From Xenopus tropicalis (lineage: Eukaryota > Chordata > Amphibia > Anura > Pipidae), in NCBI RefSeq assembly GCF_000004195.4, contig NC_030677.2:65744222-65808221 (forward strand): a stretch of 64,000 nucleotides of DNA, given 5' to 3'. Numbering within the stretch: the stretch's first letter is position 1; the number at the start of each line of letters is the position of its first letter. A program made the translations under genes and the position numbers. Below the pieces are notes generated by a model. That model searched no databases and was not told where the DNA came from. It was given only the letters and a program-made list of their open reading frames with translations. This document shows, piece by piece, positions 21,690 through 33,377 of this stretch.

Positions 21690-22232
21690 AGATTTGTGTT
21701 TTGGCAAACTACTATACATTACTGATTAAATAATTAATACTAATTAAAATATTTATCTACAGAAGATACATTTTTACATTTTAGTGTTTGAGTGGTAAAG
21801 AATGATCTAGAGATCATTCTCTAATCATTTTCTAGAATTATATTATCTTTAGCAGGTTGGTTGCTGCCAACACTGTCTGACACTGCACCGGTAATGTAAT
21901 CGATTATTATGTATGATATTTTCAACTAGATAATGGTTTAGGTTCATTTCTTTATATAGTAACAAATATTTTTACAGTGGATAGAATGCTTGTTTTGAAT
22001 GAGATGTTAGGGCTGTATGTACACCAGTGCAGTGAGCAAAAAGCAATTTTGAGCACAATCAGCAGGCTTTTTGTTCTGTGCCATTTTGCTCCATGTATCG
22101 TGCCGTAAATTATAAATTGGGATGTCTTAGTGCTGGGCGGTATGACCAAAAATTTATATCACGGTATTTTTCAAAATTATATCGGTATCACGGTATTTGA
22201 CGGTATTTTTTTTCCCCCATGCATGATTAGGT

Positions 22233-22665
22233 GACCACCCCAAACACCCGCCACCCGCACCCCCCCGCCACCCCAAACACCCCCCCATCCGCACGCAGCC
22301 CCCCACCCCCCCGCACCCCCCCCACCCCAAACACCCCCCCATCCGCACGCACCCCCCCACCCCCCATCCGCACGCACCCCCCCCACCCCCACGCACCCCC
22401 CCACCCCAAACACCCCCCCATCCGCACACACACCCCCCACCCCACCCCAAACACCCCCCATCCCCTTCACATAAATATAACTCCCCACCCCACCCCCCCC
22501 AAACACAACCCCATCCCCTTCACATAAGTATAACCCACCCACCCCCACCCCAAACACCCCCCCATCCCCTTCACATAAATATAACCCCCCACCCCACCCC
22601 CCCCAAACACAACCCCATCCCCTTCACATAAGTATAACCCACCCACCCCCACCCATCCCCTTCAC
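22233..22665. repeat. C-rich minisatellite (almost G-free on + strand)
   Basis: About 430 bases of CACCCC-type sequence. The first half uses units like 'ccccatccgcacgcacccc'. The second half uses longer units holding 'ccccttcacataaatataa' or 'ataagtataacccaccc', repeated four to five times. Long Gly- or Pro-rich open frames here are translation artefacts of the repeat. Confidence 0.93.
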
Positions 22666-22757
22666 ATAAAATATAATTACTGGCCAGGAACCCCCCGACA
22701 GCTCACATTGGTATCCGACTCTGAATGCGTCCTAGTGATGGCGCTTTTGTAGAGTGT

Positions 22758-22830
22758 GCGCGCTGACGTCACGTGCGCGCGACGTCACGTGCGCGCTGAC
22801 GTCACGTGCGCGCTGACGTCACGTGCGCAC
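22758..22830. repeat. 17-bp tandem repeat with overlapping CRE and E-box
   Basis: TGACGTCACGTG occurs at 22764-22775, 22797-22808 and 22814-22825, and a variant lacking the first T at 22781-22791. Each contains the palindrome TGACGTCA or GACGTC joined to CACGTG, with GCGCGC linkers. Known binders of such motifs are CREB/ATF and bHLH proteins; use here is inference. Confidence 0.85.
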
Positions 22831-22941
22831 CCGGAAGTATTCAGCACACCGGTATGGGGGTATGTAGAAAATTCATATCGGTTTCAAAAAAAAAACCGGT
22901 GATCGGTTTTTACCGGTATACCGCCCAGCACTAGGATGTCT

Positions 22942-23600
22942 TTTCTTTTAAATTTTGCTGTTCAGAAAATATGTAGTGATTGTGCCTTACAGAAGTACTG
23001 CAACCGATATACAAAGCCAAGAACATTTGTATGCAAATGATAGCACATGCAAATTGGTGGGTAATTTGTATGCATAAGGCCGATGAACTTGCATTCGCAA
23101 TGCCTTTCAAGCAAAACTGAATCATTTCTATCCAAGTTTTAACCTCATTACTAATAGGAAACATCTTGTCCAATTTGGTCCCGTCTCCAGTGAAACGACT
23201 AGAACTTTTTTAAACATCGAGAAAAAAAATGTCTTTTCAACATTGTATGTGCACACAAATATGTGTTAGTGGTTTTAATGCTTGAAATAAGTTTCTCGGG
23301 AGAAACAGATGAATTCCTCCTCAAGAGAAGTAATCAAACAATGCCATGTAGAAAAGCTAGCTGCACAGTCTAAATAAAGAAAGGAATATTTCAAGTACAT
23401 AGATGTGCGTAGACTAAGTTAGTGTTTCTCTACTTGTCAAGGTCATAAAAGGGATGAGATGTTAGGGCTCTACACATGTGGCATCTAGATGTAAAAATGC
23501 CCACAGTCTTGGAATTCTATGGGGGTAAAGGGTAAGTAAACTGATGACAGAAGTTGAGGACACTCTGTAAAATGCATATTGTTAGTGTATGTATTAAGTA
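22942..23600. other. Unique non-coding DNA
   Basis: Nothing recognised. Confidence 0.4.
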
Positions 23601-23609
23601 TTAACTATA

Positions 23610-24010
23610 TCTAATATGTTTAATACAAAGCAAATAATTATTCCACCCAAACATGGTCCTTACCCTCTCTTCTACATTAAGGTTTACTTCCAAGAATATG
23701 TTAGCAATCACACTAGACTCATCTATCAACTTCTCAGCCAAGACTGCATTAGTCACTAGAACATACTGCTTCGTTCTTAGAAACATCACCAAAATATGTC
23801 CCTTCCTCTGTCCATCTGCCATTTATTACTCACTTCCTCTCTAAAGTAGACTATTGCAATCTGCTCAACAGTCGTTCCCTGGATTCTAATCTCCACTGTA
23901 ATCCATTATCCATGCAGTTGTTCAGGCCGTTTCACTTTCCCGGAGAGATAACTGCACCATTGTCCCTTCTTGTCTTCCTATAAAGTGGTACATAAAATAC
24001 ACGGGGTCCT
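23610..24010 (+). pseudogene. L2-type LINE ORF2 C-terminal fragment
   Basis: The plus strand reads NMLAITLDSSINFSAK, then TYCFVLRNITKICPFLCPS, equivalent to the 'LGVTLDSSLSF..HLRNI..IRPFLS' block after the RT domain of L2-like LINEs. In the next frame KVDYCNLLNS matches 'SRLDYCNSLL'. One or two frameshifts separate the parts. Later sequence toward 24010 is weakly similar to the ORF end. No 3' tail is seen directly after it. Confidence 0.78.
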
Positions 24011-24234
24011 ACTGTTGAATTCATTAATTTTTTTGCTTTGTCTCTGCATGCTCACTCTTCCAAATTACCCCACGACATAGGAATCATCTAATCACCTAAT
24101 CCTTAATGTACATTAATTTCAATTAGAGGAATTTTTCAAATGCCCTTCTTATAAATATCTATGGCACCTGAAAGAGTTTACTTGCACCTATTAAGATAAA
24201 CAACAAGTGGACAACTTTGAAGCCATAGAGCATT

Positions 24235-24530
24235 ATAGTTATGGGGCTAATGAACCTCTGTTTTATACTACATTACAAGCCAGAATCAATTCCAGACTTC
24301 AACTGGTTTTGCTGGAACAGAGGTGGTATAAAATAATGGCGTCATTTTTGGTGTCAGTTTAACATAAAAAAAAAAGTCATGCTCTTTATAATGGATTATT
24401 TTCCTGACCATACAAGTCTATAATTAACATGTAAGGAAAACAATAGAGCTTTATAACTCTACAACTCTTTTTTTACACCTTTTTGGAGTAAATACTGCAT
24501 ATTACATACCTTTATAAATACGGCCCCATA
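24235..24530. repeat. Degenerate foldback repeat
   Basis: Starts 'tatggggctaatgaacct' and ends 'ttataaatacggcccca', loosely inverted. The interior has 'ggtgtcagtttaac' style sequence common in Xenopus palindromic MITEs. Low-identity copy. Confidence 0.4.
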
Positions 24531-24534
24531 GTCT

Positions 24535-25178
24535 TTCTTTCCCAAAATCACCAGAAGTGATTATTTCCTCCTGTAGTGAGCAATAAAGACTGTGCTTCTG
24601 CTGGCTAATTCAGCACACTATGGTAATTGCTCTTGTACTTCAATTATAGATCAAGAAAAATGAATTTTGATTTTGCTCTTAGACTAAAAGTATGTCACTG
24701 AAACAATTTTAGATTTTGTTTCCTATAATTAAATTCCTGTTAACACATGCATTAGGGCTGCTTGTTAGTTACTCTTGGCTGTCATGCACCTAAATACAAT
24801 GTATGTCAATAGTGTATAATATGCCAATAAAGTGTATATTGCTTATTATACTTTCCACTTCATTGTACTCCAAGTCAACCCTGCATGCAGATTACATTCC
24901 ATTACTCTTGGTATAAAACTCTTCACTTGGTACCATTGAGAAATGTCTCTGTGTCACACAATAGGGGGAATTCATACAGCGTTTTTTCCATACAGTCATA
25001 ATGTTGTATATTAACCCAAATATCTTCTGTCTAGACAAAAAATAATGACAAAGTACAACCCACAATATGAAGTGCAGAACTTTCCAGTTAACTTCTGACT
25101 CATTCAGTCCAACATTAAGTCTTTAACAATGTTTCTATGCAATTAATTGGGATAGTAACAAAGAATAAAAATTGAAAG
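24535..25178. other. Unique AT-rich DNA
   Basis: No features recognised. Confidence 0.4.
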
Positions 25179-25205
25179 TTTTTTTTTTTTTTTTTTTTTT
25201 TTTTT
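25179..25205. repeat. (T)27 homopolymer
   Basis: An uninterrupted run of 27 T. No adjoining LINE or SINE body with a clear poly(A) tail was recognised on either side. Confidence 0.95.
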
Positions 25206-25509
25206 ATATTTTCCAAGGCTTCCTGTTCTGTATGAGACTATCAATCAAATCCCACAGTGTAGAAATCTATACTTTCCTCTGATTCCTTTACTGATGCACA
25301 GACAAAGGGTATGGTTTTCCCTTTTCCTGGCTCATAGCCTTTGGGCACAGATGCTCCCCAGGCTTATATGATGACATATTCTTTCTTATGACACCTTTCA
25401 TTGGTATGCAGAACCAAAAACTAAAACCATGCAAATCCTTTGTGTTGTTGGATCTTGGATGTCAAATCATCCTACAGTCAAAGGGGCAATTAAGAATTAT
25501 CCTATAGAT

Positions 25510-25680
25510 CAGTGATCCCCAAATACTGGCTTCTGAGCAACCCCTTGGACGTTGCTTCTAACAAACATATCCCTTATTGCGCACCCCCAGAAACATGTTT
25601 TCATGCTTGTGTTGGTACCCAACTCTTTTACATTTAAATGTGGCTCATTGGTATGCTGTGGGGTTTTTCAGAATTCCAGT
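25510..25680. mobile_element. Partial hAT-type MITE
   Basis: Begins CAGTGATCCCCAAATACTGG and then resembles the 'tgagcaacatgttgctc' family also present at 26443-26726. The opposite terminus was not found, so no target duplication can be shown. Confidence 0.6.
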
Positions 25681-25769
25681 ATAATAATATCTGTTTGGTA
25701 AATGGCATGCAAGTGTCAGCCATACATGTGAAGGTCCATGTGTTCAGCAAGGCCTTGAGGTTAACGATA

Positions 25770-25975
25770 TCAGACTGATTTGATCAAGCCATGGGGACAA
25801 AGACCACATCAACATGCCAATGCACCACTCGTCCCCGCAAGATTTTTAAAACTGTCCAATCGACATCTGGCTGATTTTTGCCCAGATATCGAACTGGTAG
25901 GCCCATCTGAGGGCCTTACACAGGGGCCGATAAACTGCCAGCAGCTTTAAGCAGCCCGTGTATGGTCATCACTTT
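25770..25975. repeat. Dispersed 'gatatc..cagcccgtgtatgg' repeat
   Basis: Contains 'tggctgatttttgcccagat', 'ggtaggcccatctgaggg' and the end 'gcagcccgtgtatggtcatc', a familiar Xenopus palindromic repeat. Boundaries are approximate. Confidence 0.5.
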
Positions 25976-26442
25976 TGGCATTCCTGCCTCTGTACATGGC
26001 GTCAATAACTAAGCTAACATTCACTAGTACGTGTAGGTAGTTTGTACAAGATGCTGAGGGAACCATGGTGGTACAATTTCCCCAAGGTGTTACATTCAGG
26101 GGCCTGTGTGTTTATTGGCCCAGTACTTTGCACCTTGCTAGCAATCAATCAGACCAGACCAGTGCATTTGGTAATGGGTGCAAGTAACTTTGTAAATAGT
26201 CCAAATATTGCATTTGTTTACATTTTAGTACTTTGCTTTTGCTTTCTTAAATAAGTCGTTTAATATAAAAAAAAAATTAGAGATTATATGAGGCATCTTG
26301 TATTCATTACATATCACAGAAAAGGTTTAACAGACACCTACTGTACATGGAGAGAGTGCAGGCTCATTCAGAGAACATTGGCCTGTGGGCATCAAAAAGG
26401 TGAATCCGTCCTTGTCTAAAACAGGAATTTCTCACGCAAGAC

Positions 26443-26726
26443 CAGGGATCCCCAACCTTTCTTACTCATGAGCCACACTCAAATGTAAAAAGACTTGGAG
26501 AGCAACACAAGCACCATAAAGGTTCATGGAGGTGCCAAATAAGGGCTAAGATTGGCAATTAGGTAGCCTCTATGCACAGCATATCGGCTTACAGGAGGCT
26601 TTTTTGGCAGAACTTGCCACCAAGTCAGGAATTGAAAAATAAGCACCTGCTTTGGGGCACTGAGAGCAACATATAAGGGGTTGGTGAGCAACATGTTGCT
26701 CACAAGCCACTGGTGGGGGATCACTG
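26443..26726. mobile_element. hAT-type MITE
   Basis: Begins CAGGGATCCCCAACCTTTC and ends GTGGGGGATCACTG. Flanking octamers CGCAAGAC (26435-26442) and CACTAGAC (26727-26734) agree at 6 of 8 positions, consistent with an aged 8-bp duplication. Inner arms carry 'gagcaacatgttgctcac'. Confidence 0.85.
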
Positions 26727-26734
26727 CACTAGAC

Positions 26735-27570
26735 CATTATGCTGTTGCGGATAAAGTGCATCTCCCACCGCCCATAGCCATTACACAGCTGGTTAAGGAT
26801 GCTGGTAGTTAAGAATTGACAGCAGCTGGAGGCAGACATCCATACTCTAACCATTAGATAGGACAGTTTAATTTGACTTGTGGCCCTGAAAGTGCTGCTA
26901 TGTACCACCTGCATGGAAGCCTTCAGCTGCTCAGTGTTTTCTGTGTATTCAGCTCCTGTGACATACAGATGTTTACAGTTTAGCACTGTTCTCCCTTTGA
27001 AGAGTCAACCAGTGAAATCTCTATAACCAGGGGGTCTCTGCATTTTCTCTTAAGGTTCTGTTAAGTCAGAAGTGTTGAAAGATGTCACACAGGGCAGACC
27101 CTCCTGATCTGTCCATCTCTCCTCACCCAGAGGGAAAGGATACTAAGCACAAAGAAAAGAGTCAGAACTGACTGCAGTGCAATAATGAATAATGACTTAT
27201 GCCAGCTGGGCTGAAAATTACAGGATAACCAAACATGACAAATCCACTCAAAGTAGTAAATCTGTGTGGCTGTTTACTCTGGAGATTTGCAGAATGGGCC
27301 TTGATTTACTCTAGAACGCTGTAATTGTTTGTGACAGATTTAGGGCTACGTACAGTACTAAAAAGAAAAATCATATCCAGGTTTAAGTAGCATAACTCAT
27401 GTTTTATACAATTTAATCATGAAAATAATGGATATTTCTGCTTCAGAATTTCAAAGAATTAGACATGTTCTTCATTTGCGAAATTACATTATATTTTTGC
27501 TATAGACACATTAGTAAGAGAAAATTTAAAAAAACACCTGGTCTACATAAAAGCACCTTATAGCTCATTG
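26735..27570. other. Unique non-coding DNA
   Basis: Nothing recognised. Confidence 0.4.
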
Positions 27571-27589
27571 GACAAGGTCCCATTTCTCC

Positions 27590-27785
27590 CAGTTGAAACT
27601 GGGGCACGGGAAAAAACACGGTGGGCCATGCCGACACAGCCCTGATCCCGGCCAGCACGGCCCAGTTAAGCTACCTCCCCCAGTTGGGCCTAGGATAAGT
27701 ATAATGTATGTACTTGGGGGGGGAGGTGCCACGCTGCGGCGGCAGCAGCCCAGGTGGGCCCTGACCAACCTTTCTGACCCAATGT
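27590..27785. repeat. GC-rich segment, probably a dispersed repeat
   Basis: Contrasts in base composition with both flanks. Includes 'acacggtgggccatgccgac' and 'gctgcggcggcagcagccc'. Open frames on both strands are long because stops are scarce in GC-rich DNA. No domain is visible. Confidence 0.4.
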
Positions 27786-28074
27786 TCAAGACAACAGGCT
27801 TCACTGGAAGCCATTTCACTTTAGCCAGAGGTGGGTAAGATAGGAATGTGGCATTCTGTATTTCTGTGCAATATGTATCCACATTACCATTCAAATAAGT
27901 GGAAAAAAGCTGTTGCTGGCATGTTGAACACTGGAGTCTTCCCTGAGAGGACCACTAGTCTTATGTGCCAACAGGTAAAACATCACAAATATATATTTCT
28001 CTATTGTAAAACGGAACCTTTTGGTCACCAAATTTTATTTTTGAGTATAGGATCTATTTTTACTGAACTGAATC

Positions 28075-28390
28075 ACAGGTATGGATCTATTATGTGGAGA
28101 GAATGGGACCTGGGATTCTCAGTATAAGGAATCTTTTAATAACTGCCAGCTCAATTTATTAAGGCTATTAAAAAACATTTGAACATAAAAAGCCGTAAGA
28201 TTTATTATTGTTATTATTATTTTTATTACAAAGAAAAGGCAAATCAGTCAAAAAAATATTTGCTTGAATAGGATTCTATGGGAAAGGGCATTTATGTATT
28301 TTTTTATGTATATATATATTTTTTTTTATATGTATATTTTTATGTATTTTTTGGATAAGGAGTTTTCTGGATAACAGATCCCATATCTTT
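28075..28390 (+). mobile_element. 'acaggtatgggatc' MITE, copy 1
   Basis: Ends ACAGGTATGGATC and 'ataacagatcccatat' are inverted copies. Middle holds 'gattctatgggaaagggc' and an AT-rich stretch. Other copies are at 31695-31825 (partial), 51434-51738, 56011-56304 and 57785-58115. Confidence 0.75.
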
Positions 28391-28815
28391 GGCACATTAC
28401 TCTCTGTTAATAACTACCATCACATACACAGTGATATTGAATATGTGAGGAGAGTGCAATTGCCAAAGGTGGCAGCAGACCCAGATGCACCTCTGAATAC
28501 TGATTTCAATGGTCAAGAGGTCTAAACTTACAAGTCAAAGTTAATCAAAACATGGAACCCATGTAGAATCCAAATGGATTTTCACAAGGCCACCATAAGA
28601 TATTATAGGGTACTATGTGCCATCATACTACTTATTTGGCAGGACCTTACCTCCTAGGAAGTTATTAGTTCCTTCCCTGGGAAGTGGTTAAAATAAGCAG
28701 AATGGGGCCCAGTGATTGTTGTGATTCATGTCCAGATTTACTGCCACCACACCCTGTTTGGCCTACACAAACTCCCCACTTCCCACCCATTTCCAGACAA
28801 TCTGGGCAGAATTAA

Positions 28816-29385
28816 TACTTAGGGGCACAGTTATTTACTCACAAACGGGCCGAATGCGTCCGATTGCATTTTTTTCGCAATGATCGGTATTTGGCGATTT
28901 TTCGGAAAATTGTCGCAACTTTTTCGTAGCCATTCCGAATGTTGCAAAAAATGTTGCGATTTTTTCGTAGCGTTACTACTTGCGTGAAAAGTCGCAACTT
29001 TTTCGCAGCTTTCGTGTCGAGTACGAAAGATTCGGATTCATTCAAGCTTCAGTATGGTGACTTTTCTTGGGCCAGGTTGGAGCAGGGTGCCATTGAGTCC
29101 TATGGGAGGCTTCCAAAAACATGCTAAGTCTGAAAGTTTCGCCCGCCACTTACGAGCGCTCAATACGAAAAAGTCATGACAAGATACGAGCGAATCGTAA
29201 TGGCTACGAAAAACTCGTAAATCGCAAAACGTATTGGTAACGAAAAAGTCGCGACAATTTCCGAAAAGTCGTAAAGGCGACGAAAAAAATCTCAAAAGTT
29301 ACGAAAAAGTCGCAAAATGTTTGTTTTCGAATCGGAATTTTTCCAATTCGGATTTGGATTCGTGGGTTAGTAAATGTGCCCCTAA
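28816..29385. mobile_element. Large palindromic foldback MITE, copy 2
   Basis: Ends ACTTAGGGGCAC and GTGCCCCTAAGT are perfect inverses. Arms carry 'cgggccgaatgcgtccgatt', 'tttttcgtagcc' and 'gaatcggaatttttccaat' as in copy 1 at 2947-3426. It retains a unique core (about 29040-29130) containing 'caggttggagcagggtgcc' which copy 1 lacks. The arms are more diverged than in copy 1. Confidence 0.85.
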
Positions 29386-29589
29386 GTCTTGATTAAATAT
29401 TAATTAAAGAGGGAACTTTCAGGCCCCATACTCAGGAGTACATAATCCACCAAGAATGCCAGAGACAGCAACCAATATCTGTCTCTGTACAGTTAACTGT
29501 GTGCAAAGTAATTTGGAGTAATGTAATCTAAGTGGTTAATGGAAAAAATCAAAGCATATAATTACTGTACTGCACAATATAGATCTGGG

Positions 29590-29740
29590 AGTCAGGAAGG
29601 AATTTTTTCCCTTTAAGGCAAATCAGAAAAGCTTCAGATGGGGTTTTTTTTGCCTTCCTTTGGATCAACTAGCAGTTAGGCAGGTTTTATATAGACATAA
29701 AAGGCTGAACATGATGGATGTGTGTCTTAAATTTACTATT
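29590..29740 (+). repeat. CR1 3' UTR fragment
   Basis: Contains 'tcaggaaggaattttttccc', 'gatcaactagcagttaggca' and 'agacataaaaggctgaacat', the standard end of Xenopus CR1-type LINEs, stopping just before the octamer tail. Confidence 0.75.
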
Positions 29741-29744
29741 TAAT

Positions 29745-30685
29745 ATTTCCTTTAATGCATATGGAATCAGGAACCAAGCATAAGTGTTTAGGCAGAAAAA
29801 CATTTAGAATTGCTTTGTGGCGCTGTTATCATCTGTTGATCTCACATCATTCATTTATACAGCACCACCATTCTGCAGCACTGATAAATGGGATGCTTAT
29901 TGCACAGTGCCAGATACAAGCATACTTTATGTACTGTTCAAAGAGCAAATAAATATTAGAGATGTATTCAATTCCAGTCAAAGTTACCCCATTTCTGAAC
30001 ACACATGTCATGGACATCCTTGTCTTTTCGTTGGATGTAAACAAATGTATGTTTTTTTCATTATTTTAAATGTATTTACTTATAAAAGCCCCAACAGAGA
30101 CCAAAATGTTGGAATGACAGAAATTACAAATAAAAAACAGTAGAATCAAGAAGTGACGATCCCTTAAGACTCTATATAGTTATATACAATGCCTTGACTG
30201 ATTCTCTTATTTTATCATATCACCAATCCCACAATAAAACAGTGTTCGCTATCATATTTTTATATAAAGACAAAAACTAAGAATTTCATTGTTTTCAAAA
30301 TGCCATTTTTTATGTTTTTTTAATTGCTTTTTCTTAGCAATCACGAGGGCCATATTTTCTATATATGCATTCCAGGGCCCTAGCTTATTGGGGATGTTTT
30401 CTCTAATTTGTTTTAAAGCCCTCACCAAGCCGCCAGATGTATAGTTCAGAAGTACAACTGCAACAGACAGGTTGCCTTTCGTACCTTACAGTTCCCCATG
30501 TGACATATGATACACAGCCCTCGAGGAAATTAAGGAAAAGATGGAATTTCCAACGTAAGTATCAATAATAACATAATTTCTTGTGATTAAAATGCAAATG
30601 TAGCTGAAGAAATTCTATAGTGGACCTTGAACCACACGGAGCAATTTGTTCCAAGCGATATCAGCTTAAGGGGCTCCTTCCAATT
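29745..30685. other. Mostly unique DNA; possible decayed hammerhead-type repeat near 30090
   Basis: The segment 'agagaccaaaatgttggaat' near 30097 resembles a mutated form of 'gaccgaaacgttgg' found at 9727-9954. No TA array adjoins. Otherwise nothing recognised. Confidence 0.3.
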
Positions 30686-30686
30686 T

Positions 30687-31144
30687 GTGCCTGTATGTTA
30701 CCTGGCCACTTAGATTGTAAGCTCTACGGGGCATGGACCTCCTTCCTACTGTGTCTCATACCACATGGCACTTATTCCCTGCGCATTTATACTTATTGAT
30801 TGTATTTATTATAACACTTGTCCTCCCTGCGTGTAATTGTGTATATTGGACAGCGCTGTGTATCCTTCTGGCACTTTATAAATAAAGTTTTACATACATA
30901 CATTTATGTCACGGGGTGCCTGTATGTTACCTGGCCACTAAGATTGTAAGCTCTACGGGGTAGGGACCTCCTTCCTACTGTGTCTCATACCACATGGCAC
31001 TTAATCTCTGAGCATTTATACTTATTGATTGTATTTATTATAACACTTGTCATCCCTGCGTGTAATTGTGTAGATTGTACAGCACTGTGTATCCTTCTGG
31101 CATTTTATAAATAAAGTTTTACATACATACATTTATGTCACGGG
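30687..31144 (+). repeat. 229-bp tandem duplication of an L2-like tail
   Basis: Unit 1 (30687-30915) and unit 2 (30916-31144) both start GTGCCTGTATGTTACCTGGC and end 'tttatgtcacggg', with only a few differences. Each contains 'agattgtaagctctacgggg' and 'cactttataaataaagtttt', the L2-type tail. The high identity indicates a fairly recent local duplication. Confidence 0.92.
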
Positions 31145-31529
31145 GTAACTTGAGCTTTTTCCCGCAGTGAGTTGCACCTAAAACCTCTTTAATTAAAGTT
31201 ACTTAAAGTCAAAATGCACTTTCCTGTAGTTGCACTTCTGGCTGCTCAGTCCTTACTGCCTTCCATTCTGAATTTTTTTCAATTCTTGACTTTCTGGTGA
31301 ATGTAAAATCTATAGCACTGACACACATGTACCTCAGTGACAGCATCTTATATGTTTCTTCTTGGATCTATAATATACACTGCATGTTGTCTGGTAACCA
31401 ATGCCCACAGCACTCAAGGGTTATCATATTAAGAGTCTACAAAAGCAGCATGAGTGTTACGTTTTCTAACATAGGTGTAATTTTGCGCCTGCATAGTCTA
31501 TGAACAATGGACTGTTTCCAATTTACAGG

Positions 31530-31615
31530 CCCTAACATAGGGCAGGTTGGAACATGTTAATGTTGGGGTGTGGTCAGCTTGTGTTGGTTTTTAAATCAGG
31601 AATATTGAGAGGTAT
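31530..31615. repeat. Decayed end of the CATACCTCCCAA MITE family
   Basis: The end 'aatattgagaggtatcag' and the preceding 'ggcaggttggaacatg' resemble parts of 21147-21689. Low confidence. Confidence 0.35.
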
Positions 31616-31694
31616 CAGTTATCTTTGGTAGCTTATTGAATTCAGGGTTTAGTGGCCACTGCTGGTAATGAAACAGCTGATATATCATATAAAG

Positions 31695-31825
31695 ACAGGG
31701 TGCTTATTACAGAAAAAAGTAAAAAAAAAGAACTGGTTGTTTCAATAGCACTCTATGGGAAATACCATTACTAAATTTCATAATATTTTGGTTAACAGGT
31801 TTCAGTGTCATATCCATTAGGACCT
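31695..31825 (-). mobile_element. 'acaggtatgggatc' MITE, partial decayed copy
   Basis: 'attacagaaaaaagtaaa', 'gcactctatgggaaat' and 'ttaacaggtttcag' follow the same order as in the copy at 56011-56304. Confidence 0.45.
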
Positions 31826-31829
31826 ATTA

Positions 31830-33160
31830 ACAACGAGTGAAGCAGTGAACAAAGTGCAAAAAATAAGTGCAGATCACTATATAATTCCTGCCCATGTTTA
31901 GTGCCAATGGGTGAAGACCTTTGCCCTTCCCATATGTACAGCACTGCCTGTGTTTGGCAGTGCTGTATTCATGAAGGACAGGCTTGGGGTTGGCATTCAG
32001 CAATACAAGTAAGGGAGAGCCAAAAGGATTAAGCAGATACCTGTACTAACCCTATGGCAGCTGTTAAGAGTTTGCCACCAGTAAATTAATACACAGACAT
32101 AAGAGTCATAATGACATATGATAAAACTTAGCACTGAACCCCAAAAAATTATAGTAGGATGCCAATATGCTGTTAATTGCATATTGCTTTTACTGGAGTA
32201 AATAACTGCACTGCTATTTTGTGCACTTCTATCTATAAAACTAAGTACAAAGTTAAGGTCAAGCAAAGTTATTTTAAAGCCAGTTGCAGATTTTCCAGGG
32301 CAAGTGTCCTCATCCAGAGATAAATGATAGGATGTCGCTGTGCTAGAGCTTGTTGAAACAATGTACTGAGAAACCACCACAAAAGGTTCTGTTTCCTGAA
32401 GAAAAGAAAAGGCCCTAATGTATTAATTTGCTGTCAGGCGAGTTTTCTTGTTTACGTGCAATGCAAACAAAAGATGGCTTGTTTCAGCCCTGTAGCAGGA
32501 AATGCGCCTGCTGGTACTCACACAACCCAAATAAAGATGTATACGGGCCACACGTTTGCACTTAACTCTCAAAATAGTCCCAGCAGCTGCATAAATATAC
32601 CCATGTGTTGTCATTTGGCTTTCTGAGGAACACAGTAGCACTGCAGTCATTAACCAGGTTCCTTCCTTTTGACGGAAAACAATTTAAATGATTACTGACT
32701 CTAAATTTGTAAAAAAAACTGAGTTTGCAGGGAATTATAGATCAGTAATTATATAGAAATGTACCAAAAAATAGTGCCCAAAGCTTTCCCACATAGATTT
32801 AATGTAAATAAAACCTGACAAGTGTAAGTACTTGGTGGGGCGACAGTAGTCTAAAAAGTCCTCCCTTCTCGTTTCTATTGACACAAAAACTTATAAGGCA
32901 TTTTACATTACATTATATCTGTTAGGGACTGAAGAATCTGCATCAGATATCATGGGGCCCCTACCTGCAGCTAGTTTAGCCCACTGCCCGACAAGGAATA
33001 GAGACCTATGTTTTTTTAAAGCAAAGCATTAAAAAAACCCTCATTTAAATAAGTTGTGTTTGGCCACACCCTGCTTCCACACACAAGGCACACCCTATTT
33101 CAGCCAATCACTCCCCTCGCACAAAGCCCACACGTTTTTGCCTAATCCCACCCCTTTTGG
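31830..33160. other. Unique non-coding DNA
   Basis: The part near 31850-31985 with 'cagcactgcctgtgtttggc' resembles fragments near 58380 and 61430 and may be an old repeat. A 127-codon minus-strand open frame at 31997-32380 has no motif and is not called. Confidence 0.35.
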
Positions 33161-33164
33161 CTTC

Positions 33165-33373
33165 CGCGGTAAATTTTCAGTGTAATGAGCAAAATTTTTC
33201 ACCAGGTTTCTCTGTGAAAAAATGCCCATAAACTCTAATATATTGTGTGATGAAAAAAAAGTTGCTGCAGTTTGGAGAAAGTCACCGCAAAAAAATACCC
33301 ATTGGCTTCAATGTGTTTCACGCATTTTTACCGTTTCGCATTTGAAACCAGACAGATTCGTCCATCACTATTG
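33165..33373 (-). mobile_element. hAT-type MITE of the TAGTGATGAGCGAAT family, partial
   Basis: Minus-strand end TAGTGATGGACGAATCTGTC matches the terminus of the complete element at 36622-36869. The interior has 'aatacccattggcttcaatg' style units. The other end is not clear. A further decayed relative lies at 42935-43205. Confidence 0.65.
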
Positions 33374-33377
33374 GTAA

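Larger units (their letters stand above)
22128..22933. mobile_element. hAT-type MITE holding a C-rich satellite
   Basis: Ends are TAGTGCTGGGCGGTATGACC and GGTATACCGCCCAGCACTA. The octamer GGATGTCT flanks it at 22120-22127 and 22934-22941. Inner arms repeat 'tatcacggtattt' and 'accggt'. The centre has been expanded by a C-rich minisatellite (22233-22665) and a 17-bp repeat with CRE and E-box sites (22758-22830). Confidence 0.93.

Noticed and set aside
22154..22652. Gly- or Pro-rich open frames on both strands
   Set aside because: They are translations of the C-rich minisatellite and start or end in the MITE arms.
31997..32380. 127-codon minus-strand open frame
   Set aside because: No motif or membrane protein pattern strong enough, and no neighbouring exon signals.
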